From UBA6168 sp964508135 (GTDB lineage: Bacteria > Bacteroidota > Bacteroidia > Chitinophagales > Saprospiraceae), in the NCBI GenBank assembly GCA_964508135.1, contig CAZDSU010000001.1:62001-126000 (forward strand): a DNA stretch of 64,000 nucleotides. The letters are read 5' to 3'. The notes beneath the pieces were generated by a model. The model saw nothing but the letters and a program-made list of their open reading frames with translations. It made no database searches and was not told the DNA's origin. Positions 23,731-32,379 of the stretch are shown piece after piece (position 1 is the first letter of the stretch; every line of letters begins with the position of its first letter). A program made the translations under genes and the position numbers.

Positions 23731-24237
23731 TTATTTCTTATCCTTTCCCTCCATCTTGTTCATGTCCATTTTCCCGCCCTTCATCTTATCCATCATATCC
23801 ATCATTTGCTGGTTTCCCATCATTGTTTTACACATGGAGGACATCATACTGGTATCGTTTTTACAAGCTTCCATCATATCCGCCATCATGCCTTCCATCA
23901 TGCTTGGATTATCCTTCATCATTTTCATCATTGCCCCATGGTTTTCCATCATCGTCATGTTCATCTTTTCATTTCCCATCATCATCGTTTTACCGTTTTC
24001 GCTAACCATCATAGCCTCCATCATTTCATTCATCATCTCACTATCATTGGCAATGGAGTCCATAATTGCCTTTCTTGTTTCCTTGTTTGAAAGGATTTGT
24101 GTGGGGGTTGGAGCGGACTGACAGGATGCAAAGAGCGCAATTAGCGCAATCGCTAAACTGCCTTTTTGCAGCTTTTTTATAAAATTGAAATTGCCTTTCT
24201 GTTCGTTCAAATTTGACCTTACTGCTGTGCTTTTCAT
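23731..24237 (-). CDS. Methionine-rich lipoprotein, probable periplasmic Cu(I) binder
   Basis: Predicted 168-residue lipoprotein with about 38 methionines. A long N-terminal stretch leads to the hydrophobic GSLAIALIALFASC, giving lipidated Cys39. The mature part is a highly repetitive helix with Met-Met pairs (MMNEMMEAMM, MMKMMKDNPSMMEGMMADMM) and Lys, Asp and Asn between them. Met-rich surfaces bind Cu(I) or Ag(I) in PcoE, SilE and CopA-type proteins, so periplasmic copper sequestration is the likely role. The start at 24237 is preferred because 24291 would extend into the leader. A promoter-like sequence lies about 60-85 bases upstream. Confidence 0.82.
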   Translation of the reverse strand: MKSTAVRSNLNEQKGNFNFIKKLQKGSLAIALIALFASCQSAPTPTQILSNKETRKAIMDSIANDSEMMNEMMEAMMVSENGKTMMMGNEKMNMTMMENHGAMMKMMKDNPSMMEGMMADMMEACKNDTSMMSSMCKTMMGNQQMMDMMDKMKGGKMDMNKMEGKDKK

Positions 24238-24295
24238 CTTCTTAATTTTAAAAATCCCGAAACTGACGGGGCAGGTGTGAATAAATTTCACGCTA

Positions 24296-24323
24296 TAAAA
24301 GTAAGTCCCTTAATACCGGACAA
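24296..24323 (-). promoter_or_regulatory. Promoter-like sequence for the Met-rich lipoprotein unit
   Basis: On the minus strand TTG (24323-24321) is followed after 17 bases by TACTTTTA (24303-24296), one base off TAnnTTTG. It lies about 60 bases upstream of the lipoprotein start, between it and the previous ATPase gene, so it could drive the downstream half of the copper island. Confidence 0.4.
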
Positions 24324-24417
24324 CTTTATACAATTTAGTAAATGAGTTACATGATTCACACGTTTATCCTGCATTGGATATGGACACTTCTTAATTCAAT
24401 GCCCATGCTGCAAATTA

Positions 24418-26511
24418 TTATTTACTCGTCACTTTTTTACCCCCAAGGCTTTTTCGCAGCAACTGTGCATTCACCGCCACCAACACCGTGCTCAGGCTCA
24501 TCAAAACTGCTCCGATTGCCGGGGTCAAAACGAAGCCTGCATTGTACAAAACCCCTGCCGCCAGCGGAATGGCAATGACGTTGTAGCCCGTCGCCCAAAG
24601 TAGGTTTTGCCGCATTTTTCGGAAGGTGGCTTTGCCGAAAAGGATGAGGTTGGCGATGTCCTTCGGGTTGCTGTTGACGAGGATGATGTCGGCGGTTTCG
24701 GCGGCAACGTCCGTGCCTGCGCCAATGGCGATGCCCACGTCTGCCTGCGCCAGGGCGGGGGCGTCGTTCACGCCGTCGCCGGTCATGGCGACGAACTCGC
24801 CTTTGGCCTGCCAATCCTTGATGATTTCTACTTTTTGGTGGGGCAGCACCTCGGCGAAATAGCCGTCCAAACCCAACTCGTCGCTCACCGCTTTGCCCAC
24901 CGTTTTGTTGTCGCCGGTCGCCATGAAAACCTTGATTTTGTTGTCTTTGAAAGTCTGGATGGCGGCGGCAGATTCCGGGCGGATTTCGTCGGCGAGGGCG
25001 ATGTAGCCTGCGAGCTTGCCATCAATAATTACAAAAACCACCGTCTCGGCTGCGCTGCCGAAAGCGCCTTCGGGGAGGTCTATTTTTTCATCCTTCAAAT
25101 AGCCGGGGCTGACGACTTTGACTTTTTTGCCCTCGACCGTTGCCTGCACGCCTTTGCCGGTGATGGCTTCGAAGTTTTCCGGCTTGGGGATTTCGATGCC
25201 CAGCTCCTTGATTTTTCGGACAATGCCGACGGCAATGGGATGCTCCGAACTTTGCTCCAAAGCCCCGGCTATTCGCAGCATTTCATTTTTGTCCAGCTCT
25301 GGTTGCACACTTTCAATGCGGGTGACGCCGAACTCGCCTTTGGTCAGCGTACCGGTTTTATCAAACAGCAAAACGGTTATTTTTCGGGACTCCTCAAACG
25401 CCGTACGGTTGCGGATGAGCAAGCCGTTCTGGGCGGAAATGGCGGTGGAAATTGCCACGACGAGCGGCACCGCCAAACCCAAAGCGTGGGGGCAGGAAAT
25501 GACCATGACCGTCACCATTCGTTCCAGCGCAAACACGAAATCCTTTCCCAATGCCAGCCAGATGAACAGTGTGGCGAAGCCGACGGTCAGGGCAATGTAG
25601 GTCAGCCATTTTGCCGCCCGGTCGGAGAGGTTTTGCATTTTCGACTTCGCATTTTGCGCCTCCTGCACCATGGTGATGACCTTGTTCAGGTAGCTGTCCT
25701 TGCCGGTGTGCTCGACCTTCACTTTCAGCGAGCCGTTGCCGTTGATGCTGCCGCCGATAACCTTGTCGTTTTTGCTTTTTTTCACCGGCACCGATTCGCC
25801 GGTCAGCATCGCCTCGTTGAGGTAGCTTTCGCCTTCGACGATGATGCCGTCGGCGGGCACTTTTTCGCCGGGTTTTATTAAAATCACATCGTCTTTCGCC
25901 AGCGCTTCTAGCTTGACGTCCGTCACTTTTTCGCCGTCCATTTTGTGCGCCTCGGCGGGCATCATGCTCACCAGCAATTCTAATGCTTTGGAAGCGCCAA
26001 GCACGGATTTCATTTCAATCCAGTGCCCCAGCAGCATGATGACGATGAGCGTGGCCAGCTCCCAGAAGAAATCCTCGCCCGGCAGCCCGAACACCGTGGC
26101 GGAAGAGTAAAAATATGCCACTGAAATCGCCATGGCGATGAGGGTCATCATGCCCGGCGAGCGGGCTTTTATTTCCTCGAAAAAGCCTTTGAGAAACGGC
26201 CAGCCGCCGTAAAAATACACGATGCTGGAGAGCGCAAAAAGCAGGTACTTGCTGCCAGGGAATTGCCAATCAAGACCCAGCCAATGCTGAATCATTGGCG
26301 ACAGCAGAAGGATGGGCAGGGTCAGCACCAATGCCACCCAAAACCGCTTTTTGAAATCGGCGATCATCATGCGGTGGTGGTCGTGCCCGGCGTGGCCGTG
26401 CGCAGGTTTTGAGGGCTGTTTTTGATGATTGGCGTGGTCGTGTTCGTCAGTGCCGTTTTTGGAAACTGGCTGCGACGCTGGTGCTTGGTGGTGGTGACTT
26501 TCCATGTTCAT
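24418..26511 (-). CDS. Second copper-exporting P-type ATPase, CPH type
   Basis: Predicted 697-residue inner-membrane ATPase and close paralogue of the one at 19273-21351. It has a His-rich start (MNMESHHHQAPAS, HGHAGHDHHR), TGESVPV, the metal site VISCPHALGLAVPL, FDKTGTLTKG, and MTGDGVNDAPALAQADVGIA. The CPH motif places it with CopB/P1B-3 copper or silver exporters. The frame is open to 26934, but that upstream part overlaps the MerT-like gene in another frame and is not coding; MNMES at 26511 is the natural start, 17 bases after that gene. Two such pumps may differ in affinity or regulation. Confidence 0.94.
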   Translation of the reverse strand: MNMESHHHQAPASQPVSKNGTDEHDHANHQKQPSKPAHGHAGHDHHRMMIADFKKRFWVALVLTLPILLLSPMIQHWLGLDWQFPGSKYLLFALSSIVYFYGGWPFLKGFFEEIKARSPGMMTLIAMAISVAYFYSSATVFGLPGEDFFWELATLIVIMLLGHWIEMKSVLGASKALELLVSMMPAEAHKMDGEKVTDVKLEALAKDDVILIKPGEKVPADGIIVEGESYLNEAMLTGESVPVKKSKNDKVIGGSINGNGSLKVKVEHTGKDSYLNKVITMVQEAQNAKSKMQNLSDRAAKWLTYIALTVGFATLFIWLALGKDFVFALERMVTVMVISCPHALGLAVPLVVAISTAISAQNGLLIRNRTAFEESRKITVLLFDKTGTLTKGEFGVTRIESVQPELDKNEMLRIAGALEQSSEHPIAVGIVRKIKELGIEIPKPENFEAITGKGVQATVEGKKVKVVSPGYLKDEKIDLPEGAFGSAAETVVFVIIDGKLAGYIALADEIRPESAAAIQTFKDNKIKVFMATGDNKTVGKAVSDELGLDGYFAEVLPHQKVEIIKDWQAKGEFVAMTGDGVNDAPALAQADVGIAIGAGTDVAAETADIILVNSNPKDIANLILFGKATFRKMRQNLLWATGYNVIAIPLAAGVLYNAGFVLTPAIGAVLMSLSTVLVAVNAQLLRKSLGGKKVTSK

Positions 26512-26527
26512 AATTTTTAAAATAAGA

Positions 26528-26956
26528 TTAACAGCAGCCTTGTCCCTGCTGTATCGGCGGACATTTAACCGAGCCAAAACTGCAAAAGACGCAGCAATCA
26601 CCGGGCTTTGGGCGCAGCATTTGGTGGCAGTTTTCGCACTCGTAAAAGAACTGGCAGGCATCCGTGGGCATGGTTTCCATTTTTTGAAAACCACACGATG
26701 GGCAGGTGAGCAGGCTTTGTAAAACGACCTCGCCTGAATGCTTGGCTTTTCTTTTTTGCCAAAATTGCCACCCAGCCCAGCCCGCCAACACAATGCCCAA
26801 AACCATGAGCAATCCGCTGTATTTTTCCAACCCCGCCGAAAACGCCGACACCCCAGCAGCGCCGCCCAAAGCCACCGCCAAAAACGGCAACCAGCAACAG
26901 CTCGTCGCCAAGAGGAAGGCAAAGGCAGAACCAAGCAAGGAATGTTGAATTTTCAT
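26528..26956 (-). CDS. MerT-like membrane protein fused to a GDCCVxC cysteine domain
   Basis: Predicted 142-residue protein. The first ~65 residues give two membrane helices with the MerT-type metal pair ATSCCWLPFL in helix one (Cys20-Cys21). The cytoplasmic part holds CPSC (85-88), YECENCH, the signature KPGDCCVFCSFGSVKCPP and a C-terminal Cys pair. The latter matches the GDCCVxC family of small Cys or selenocysteine proteins. MerT moves Hg(II) through Cys pairs across the inner membrane; here, beside a copper pump, a soft-metal relay is inferred. It overlaps no other gene on its strand and ends 16 bases before the ATPase start. Confidence 0.85.
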   Translation of the reverse strand: MKIQHSLLGSAFAFLLATSCCWLPFLAVALGGAAGVSAFSAGLEKYSGLLMVLGIVLAGWAGWQFWQKRKAKHSGEVVLQSLLTCPSCGFQKMETMPTDACQFFYECENCHQMLRPKPGDCCVFCSFGSVKCPPIQQGQGCC

Positions 26957-27002
26957 CTCAATTACTGTTTTTGCCCTATCACAACGGAATCAGAAAGGCA
27001 AT

Positions 27003-28079
27003 CTAAAACGGCGACGAAAACCGTTCGTCCGTCATGAAAGAAACGTCCGTCAGCGTCTTCAGAAAAGCTACCAAATCGGCTTTGTCCTGCGCCGAAAGCT
27101 GCAAGCCGGGGTTGAGGTTGTACTGCAACAGCGGGTCAACGGTCGGGGAGTTTTTCACCCCCGAATTGTAGTGCTCCACCACTTCTTCCAGGGTCGTGAA
27201 ACGACCGTCGTGCATGTAGGGTGGGGTCAATTCGATATTGCGGAGGCTCGGCACTTTGAACTTCGCCTTGTCCGCCGGGTCGTTGGTCACCTTGAAGCGA
27301 CCTTCGTCCGTGAAGTTAACCTCCTCGTCCATGCCGTTGTTCATGTAGCTGTCGTTGGTGAAGTTGAAACCGGCGTGGCAATGGAAGCACTCGCCGCCCT
27401 TTTGACCCGAAAACGGGTCGTACTCGGTGGTAAAAAGCACCCGCCCCCGCTCCTCACTGTCCGTCAGCGTCTCCGTGCCGGCTGTGTAGCGGTCGAATTT
27501 CGATTTATTAGAAATCATGGTGAATTCGAACTGTTCCATGGCCAGTCCCATGCGCTCCGATGTGATGATGTCGTCGCCGAACGCCCGGATGAACTGGTCG
27601 GTGTAGCGCTGGTCTGCCTTCAATTTAGCGACTGCGTTTTCCAGCGTCTCATTCATTTCGAGCGGGTCTTGGATGGGTTTGAGCGCCTGGTCACGCACCT
27701 TTGGCGAGCGCCCGTCCCAGAACATCCCGTTTTTGTGCCACGCCAGGTTGAATACTGCCATCGCCTGCCGCTTGCCCGGCAACTGCTCCACGCCGATGCT
27801 GAACTGTCGGATGTCGCTGAAGGCATCCTGCTGCAAATGGCAGTCAGCACAGGCTTGCGAGCCGTCCTTCGACAGCATTTTTTCGTAAAAAAGCATCCGC
27901 CCCAATTGCACCCCGGCGACGGTCGGCTTGTTGTCGGCAGGCAGGTTCGGGTTGGGAAAGTCGCCGTAGTCAAGGGCGTAGGGCGTGGGGTCATAGACAG
28001 CTTTTACTGTGTCGTCGTCGGGGTCGCAGGCAACCATCAGGGCTGCGACCGTGAAAAAAGTGAGGATAATCTTTTTCAT
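27003..28079 (-). CDS. Di-heme cytochrome c peroxidase (MauG/MbnH-like)
   Basis: Predicted 358-residue lipoprotein (lipobox MVAC, Cys18) of the bacterial di-heme peroxidase family. Two CxxCH haem sites are present, CADCHLQQDAFSD and CFHCHAGFNFTND, with the usual spacing of about 150 residues, and the family ends KFKVPSLRNIELTPPYMHDG. Members reduce hydrogen peroxide or oxidise amino-acid side chains of partner proteins, as MauG and MbnH do. A second member lies at 30213-31217 and a copper radical oxidase between them, so a role in maturing or protecting a copper protein is a fair inference. Confidence 0.9.
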   Translation of the reverse strand: MKKIILTFFTVAALMVACDPDDDTVKAVYDPTPYALDYGDFPNPNLPADNKPTVAGVQLGRMLFYEKMLSKDGSQACADCHLQQDAFSDIRQFSIGVEQLPGKRQAMAVFNLAWHKNGMFWDGRSPKVRDQALKPIQDPLEMNETLENAVAKLKADQRYTDQFIRAFGDDIITSERMGLAMEQFEFTMISNKSKFDRYTAGTETLTDSEERGRVLFTTEYDPFSGQKGGECFHCHAGFNFTNDSYMNNGMDEEVNFTDEGRFKVTNDPADKAKFKVPSLRNIELTPPYMHDGRFTTLEEVVEHYNSGVKNSPTVDPLLQYNLNPGLQLSAQDKADLVAFLKTLTDVSFMTDERFSSPF

Positions 28080-28167
28080 AAAAACTGGTGGTTAAAAGGC
28101 AGGTTTTCAAGCAAAGTGTTACAATTCGACTACATCCCGCTTTGCACCTCCGCTTGAGAAAAACCGC

Positions 28168-30150
28168 CTATTGAACTATTATTTTTTGTGCTGCAACTTT
28201 TTTATCGCCGGAAATTTTCATCTCGAAAATGCCCGTCGGCAATGTGATTTCGGTTTGAAAAATATTACCTGCTACCATCAATTTATCCAGTAAAACAAGC
28301 CTTCCTGCCAGGTCGAACACTTCCAGCCGCAAGTGATCGCCAGCCTTCGCACCCCTGATTTCCACAAAAAACCGCCCACTGGAAGGATTGGGAAAAACAC
28401 GGGCGGAAAAGGTATTCCCGACGGCATCCGCCACCGCCGAAACGGGCGCAAGCCCCTGCTCAACCTTTACCATTTTTCCCACCGACGGAATATCGTCCAC
28501 CATGCCGAACAACATGTACCAGCCCGGCATCAGATGCAGGCTGTCGGTCGGCAGGCTGGCCGTCACCGAGTTGCCGTTTTGGGTAAAATCGAGGTCGAGG
28601 TAGCGGTTGTTGCCGGAATTCATGAAGTGAGTCAGCACCCCGTTCGACATCAGCACGACGCTGGTGAGCGCATTGGTTTTGGCCACATCGAACTGCACCG
28701 TGCCGCCTCTCAGAAATTCCGTCGTGTTCAAATTGCTGATTTCCGGGCGGACGCCACGAAACAAGTACGGTGGTGAAAACGCCTCAATCATGCTTTGCGG
28801 CGGCTCGTTGCCGGGAGCGCCTTCGCCGCCGACGGCGATAATCCTGCCGTCCGGAACGAGGGCGGTGATTGCGTGATATTCCCGCTCGATGTTCATTTTT
28901 TCCAGCCGCCGCCAGGCGTCCGTCGCCGGGTCGTACTGGTCGGTCAGGTCCATGTAGCCCCAGTTGTTGACGGGCGTAGGGTCGTTGGAGTCTTCTTTTT
29001 TACCACCCATGATGAGCACTTTTTTGTCGGGCAGCAACACCGCTTTAACCCTCGAACGGGTTGGAGCGAAGTTGGAGCGAAGCGTCCAGGTGTCATTCAG
29101 CGGGTCGTACATTTCAAGGTTGACGCCCGGCTGCCCCGGCGTGAATGACTTGTATCCTACTGCCAGCACTTTGCCGTCGGGCAGGTGGACCAGTTCGTGG
29201 TCGCTGTGGTCGCCATTCGGCAGCCGGTTGCCCTGCACGAAATCGGCAGCCAGTTCCCACTGCAACGTTTCGGGGTCAAAAAGTTGTGGCGGTCGGTGCG
29301 TCATCAATATTTTTCCGGTGAAAAGCGGCAGGATTGGGGAGACTTCGTTGCCAAAATGCACCGTGTCAGTGACGACGGTAATGCCAGTTGCAGGGTCAAA
29401 AACTTCGGAGGTTTTGGTTCGCATGGCATTGGGCAGGCTCGTGTTCAGGTCGCCACCGCCCACAATCAGCAATCGATTGTCGTAAAGCGGAGCGAGCGAC
29501 GGATACCAGCGAGCATCCAGCATATCTGGTTGATACTGCCATAACTCGGTGACCGGGTCTAAGATTTTGACCTTTTTAGTGGCGGGACCATAGCCATCTT
29601 CCTCCAGGGTGCCACCCGCAAACAAGACTTGCCCATTCAGCAGCAGTGCCGGAGCCACGCAGCCTTGGGCAAACATGCTGCCCTTGGCAAAGCTGGTGTC
29701 GTTCTCGGTTGGCACGAAGTAGAACGGATCCTTGGTATCGTGGCAGTAGTAAAGGCTGCCATCGGGCATCAACACGCCGAGGTCGGTGCCACCGAGCGCC
29801 TCTGGCGATTGCATGATGATTTCCCAGTCGCCGGTTTCGGTTTCGGGCAAGAGCGTATCTTTAAATATATAGGTTGTACTGGGATTTACCGTCAAGTTCC
29901 TTTCTACATATTCCTTTCCAGCTTTTGCAATGCCATGTTTGTAGGTAATTGTTTCCAAATTATTGAAAACATAGCCACCATTGACATCTGTCCTGGCTTC
30001 ATAAAAAATCGTCGTATCGTTGTTGAAAATCGTCACCCGTGCGTCGGCGACGGGCGCACCAATTTCGTTGATGACAGAACCGATGAGGGCTTGGGCGGTC
30101 AGGTTGACAGCGAGCAGGAAACATAGAATTGTGAAACAGGTATTCTTCAT
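28168..30150 (-). CDS. Secreted copper radical oxidase (galactose/glyoxal oxidase family)
   Basis: Predicted 660-residue type IX-secreted enzyme. After a signal peptide (cut after TAQ) comes a carboxypeptidase-regulatory-like domain (residues ~22-100), then a seven-bladed kelch propeller, a DUF1929 domain (~465-565) and a type A sorting domain (VFPNPSSGRFFVEI). All galactose-oxidase copper-site residues are present: Cys164 (AQGCVAPALL) and Tyr216 (ARWYPSLAPL) for the Tyr-Cys cofactor, Tyr425 and His426 (EREYHAITALVPDGR), and His508 (GVLTHFMN). It should therefore oxidise an alcohol or aldehyde to give hydrogen peroxide; the substrate is not evident. Two di-heme peroxidases flank it and may consume peroxide. 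Confidence 0.88.
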   Translation of the reverse strand: MKNTCFTILCFLLAVNLTAQALIGSVINEIGAPVADARVTIFNNDTTIFYEARTDVNGGYVFNNLETITYKHGIAKAGKEYVERNLTVNPSTTYIFKDTLLPETETGDWEIIMQSPEALGGTDLGVLMPDGSLYYCHDTKDPFYFVPTENDTSFAKGSMFAQGCVAPALLLNGQVLFAGGTLEEDGYGPATKKVKILDPVTELWQYQPDMLDARWYPSLAPLYDNRLLIVGGGDLNTSLPNAMRTKTSEVFDPATGITVVTDTVHFGNEVSPILPLFTGKILMTHRPPQLFDPETLQWELAADFVQGNRLPNGDHSDHELVHLPDGKVLAVGYKSFTPGQPGVNLEMYDPLNDTWTLRSNFAPTRSRVKAVLLPDKKVLIMGGKKEDSNDPTPVNNWGYMDLTDQYDPATDAWRRLEKMNIEREYHAITALVPDGRIIAVGGEGAPGNEPPQSMIEAFSPPYLFRGVRPEISNLNTTEFLRGGTVQFDVAKTNALTSVVLMSNGVLTHFMNSGNNRYLDLDFTQNGNSVTASLPTDSLHLMPGWYMLFGMVDDIPSVGKMVKVEQGLAPVSAVADAVGNTFSARVFPNPSSGRFFVEIRGAKAGDHLRLEVFDLAGRLVLLDKLMVAGNIFQTEITLPTGIFEMKISGDKKVAAQKIIVQ

Positions 30151-30212
30151 TTTATTTTATTGGATTTGTTATTCAAAAGGCAGTCATGAAATACTGCATG
30201 TAGCGTGAGACC

Positions 30213-31217
30213 TCACTCCCTGAATTTGGGATTGTTTAAAAAATCGTGGTCCGTCAGGGCTTTTAGGAACGCAATCAGGTCAGCTTTTTCCTTGGTGGAC
30301 AAGCCCAGCGGTTTTATCAACTGGCTTTTGTGCGGGTGGTTTTTCCCGCCCGTATTGTAGTGTTCCACCACCGCTTCCAGCGTTGGCAGCGAGCCGTCGT
30401 GCATGTAGGGTGCGGTGACGCCAACGTTGCGCAGCGTAGGCACTTTGAACAGTGCCCGGTCAGCCTCGTCGCCCGTCAGCCGGAAGCGACCGGGGTCGGG
30501 GTAGTCTTCGTAAAGTCTGTTGTTTTCAAAGGCATAACTGGTGAAATTGAACCCACCGTGGCACTGGGAGCAGGCGAGTTTTTCACTGAAAAATAAGTCC
30601 TTGCCACGCTTTTCGGCAGCCGTCAGCGCCGAGTTTTTACCATTCAAAAACTCGTCGTAGCGACTGCCGCCGCTCAACATCGTCCGTTCAAAACAGCCAA
30701 TCGAGCGGGTGATGACGAAGGCGTCCGGCTCCCGGTCGTAGGCTTGGCGGCTCAGTTGAACGTAACTGCTGTCCCGGTTCAGCCGCTCCGCAATCAGCAG
30801 GATGTTGAAGTCGAACTCGGCGTGTTCCTGGATGGGAACGAGGATTTGCATTTCCAGTGTCGGTACGCCACCCTCCCTCGTGTAGTAGGGGTGGTAGGTG
30901 ACGTTGGCCAGCGTGGGCGCATTGCGTGTGCCGAGCCTCCCCTCCACCCCCTCGCTGAACTGCTTCCCGTCCGTGAACGCATGCTCCGGCAGGTGGCAGG
31001 AGGCGCAGGAAACCGTGCTGTCGCTCGACAGCACTGGGTCGAAGAACAGCCGCTTGCCCAATGCCCAGCGCTCCGGCGTCAGCTCGTTCCCTTCGGGAAA
31101 AACGGGCGCAGGAAAGCCCTCCGGCACGGCGAGCAACGGCTCGGCGGTCGGTTCGGTAGGCTCTTTTTCGCAAGCGAAAAGGAGCGTGAGGGCAAGGATG
31201 GGAATGAGTTTTTTCAT
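30213..31217 (-). CDS. Di-heme cytochrome c peroxidase next to MbnP (MbnH-like)
   Basis: Predicted 334-residue lipoprotein (lipobox FAC, Cys16) with two haem sites, CASCHLPEHAFTD and CSQCHGGFNFTSY, and the conserved core FKVPTLRNVGVTAPYMHDGS. It directly follows the MbnP gene. In methanotrophs MbnH is the di-heme enzyme that converts a Trp of MbnP to kynurenine, creating a copper-binding protein. The gene pair here suggests a similar modification, which is inference. It is a paralogue of the gene at 27003-28079. The separating sequence on its 5' side is a long hairpin. Confidence 0.9.
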   Translation of the reverse strand: MKKLIPILALTLLFACEKEPTEPTAEPLLAVPEGFPAPVFPEGNELTPERWALGKRLFFDPVLSSDSTVSCASCHLPEHAFTDGKQFSEGVEGRLGTRNAPTLANVTYHPYYTREGGVPTLEMQILVPIQEHAEFDFNILLIAERLNRDSSYVQLSRQAYDREPDAFVITRSIGCFERTMLSGGSRYDEFLNGKNSALTAAEKRGKDLFFSEKLACSQCHGGFNFTSYAFENNRLYEDYPDPGRFRLTGDEADRALFKVPTLRNVGVTAPYMHDGSLPTLEAVVEHYNTGGKNHPHKSQLIKPLGLSTKEKADLIAFLKALTDHDFLNNPKFRE

Positions 31218-31228
31218 GCGCTTTTACC

Positions 31229-31293
31229 GAATGGAGGGTGGAATTTATTCCGCCATGCCTGCACAGCGGCGGAATAAATTCCGCCCTCCATTC
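31229..31293. repeat. 26-bp inverted repeat
   Basis: Arms at 31229-31254 and 31268-31293 share GGAATTTATTCCGCC-type sequence with one G-T mismatch and a 13-base loop. Each arm is itself partly palindromic (GGAATTTATTCC). It lies between the MbnP and MbnH-like genes and has no T-tract, so it is not a standard terminator. Confidence 0.85.
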
Positions 31294-31302
31294 AGCCAAA
31301 AT

Positions 31303-32277
31303 CTATTTCACCACTAATTTTTCAATCGCCAAAAACCTGTCCTCGCTAAATATTCGGGCGACGTAAACGCCTGACTGCCAATTGGTTTCCAACGAGACCG
31401 ACTGCTGCGAACCGCTCAGTTCTTTCGTCAAAACCGTGCGCCCGGCGAGGTCGCTCACTGTCAGCGTCAGGTGCTCGAAGCCCGGCAGGTCGTATTTCAC
31501 GACAGCATTACCGCTTGCCGGATTTGGCGAAATCTGGAACGAACCCGCCACGCCCGGCTCGGTCACGCCACTCACGATGGAGGGCGAAAAAACAAAGTTT
31601 TGCATGTTCCCAGCGAGCTTGGCGGAAGGGCCAGTGGCGGCATGGGAAATCAAACCGCCCTGCACGTTGACGTCCATGAGCAATTGGGCGTAGTCAGCGT
31701 CAACGTTGATGGCAAGGTGGTCGCCGTCCATGACACCGCTCACGGGGAGCGTAACGGTCAGGTAGTTGGCATCGTCCACCGTGTGGATTTGGAACGCATC
31801 GGGGAAGGTCGTGCCGTTGTTACTTGACGTGCCCTCAAAGCAGATGAAGCGGTAGCCAGCCGCCCAGCCCCAGTGCATGACGGGGTTTTGGGGCGCCAAC
31901 GGGTGGTCGTTTGGATAGCTAGCCGGGTCTAGGTGGTTGAACGCAGGATCCACGCCGATGGAGAACTCGATGCCCTCGATGTTCGTCACATCGAAGCTGC
32001 CCAGCTCGAAGATGCTATCTTCTTGTGCCGTCACGAGCAGGTGCATGTCGGTCACGGGCGTCACCAGACCACCGTCGTGGACGATTTTGATTTCGGAAAC
32101 GTAGTATTGCAAACGGGTGACTTTCACCAGGTAGTCGCTGGGCACGGTCGTCGCCGAATTGAGGGCAAATGGTTGGTCGCCCAGCTTTTGGTGCATGTGC
32201 AGCACCACGTTCATCTGGGCGCTGACGTTCTGGCTGAACATGGCTGCGAGGAGAAGGAGTAAAAATCCGTTCTTCAT
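31303..32277 (-). CDS. MbnP-family copper-binding protein, type IX-secreted
   Basis: Predicted 324-residue exported protein. The signal peptide ends before QMNVVLHMHQ. Residues about 22-235 match the MbnP family: LHMHQ near the start, TRLQYYVSEIKIV, and the hallmark PVMHWGWAAGYRFICFEG with Trp136 and Trp138. The C-terminal ~85 residues are a type A sorting domain (SPNPASGNAVVKYDL, ending IEKLVVK), so it is likely surface-attached or released. In methanotrophs MbnP binds copper after MbnH turns a Trp into kynurenine. The next gene encodes an MbnH-like di-heme enzyme. The start at 32277 is chosen by the signal peptide. Confidence 0.9.
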   Translation of the reverse strand: MKNGFLLLLLAAMFSQNVSAQMNVVLHMHQKLGDQPFALNSATTVPSDYLVKVTRLQYYVSEIKIVHDGGLVTPVTDMHLLVTAQEDSIFELGSFDVTNIEGIEFSIGVDPAFNHLDPASYPNDHPLAPQNPVMHWGWAAGYRFICFEGTSSNNGTTFPDAFQIHTVDDANYLTVTLPVSGVMDGDHLAINVDADYAQLLMDVNVQGGLISHAATGPSAKLAGNMQNFVFSPSIVSGVTEPGVAGSFQISPNPASGNAVVKYDLPGFEHLTLTVSDLAGRTVLTKELSGSQQSVSLETNWQSGVYVARIFSEDRFLAIEKLVVK

Positions 32278-32318
32278 AAAAATTGGGTTTTGAATTTTGA
32301 AAATGGATGTCGTTTCAT

Positions 32319-32361
32319 GCAAAGGCGCAAAGCTGGACGATGCCCCGATTTGCGTCTTTGC
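32319..32361. repeat. GCAAAGGCGCAAA hairpin
   Basis: GCAAAGGCGCAAA (32319-32331) faces TTTGCGTCTTTGC (32349-32361) with one mismatch around a 17-base loop. It is related to the inverted repeat at 22854-22921. It lies between the HMA-protein and MbnP genes. Confidence 0.75.
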
Positions 32362-32379
32362 ACTTTTTCATTAAAAAAA

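Noticed and set aside
24607..25881. 424-codon + strand frame across the second copper ATPase
   Set aside because: The minus-strand ATPase has all P-type motifs here; the opposite frame is a shadow.
26512..26934. N-terminal extension of the second copper ATPase
   Set aside because: This stretch overlaps the MerT-like gene in another frame and translates to an Arg/Trp-rich sequence; the His-rich start at 26511 matches the paralogue.
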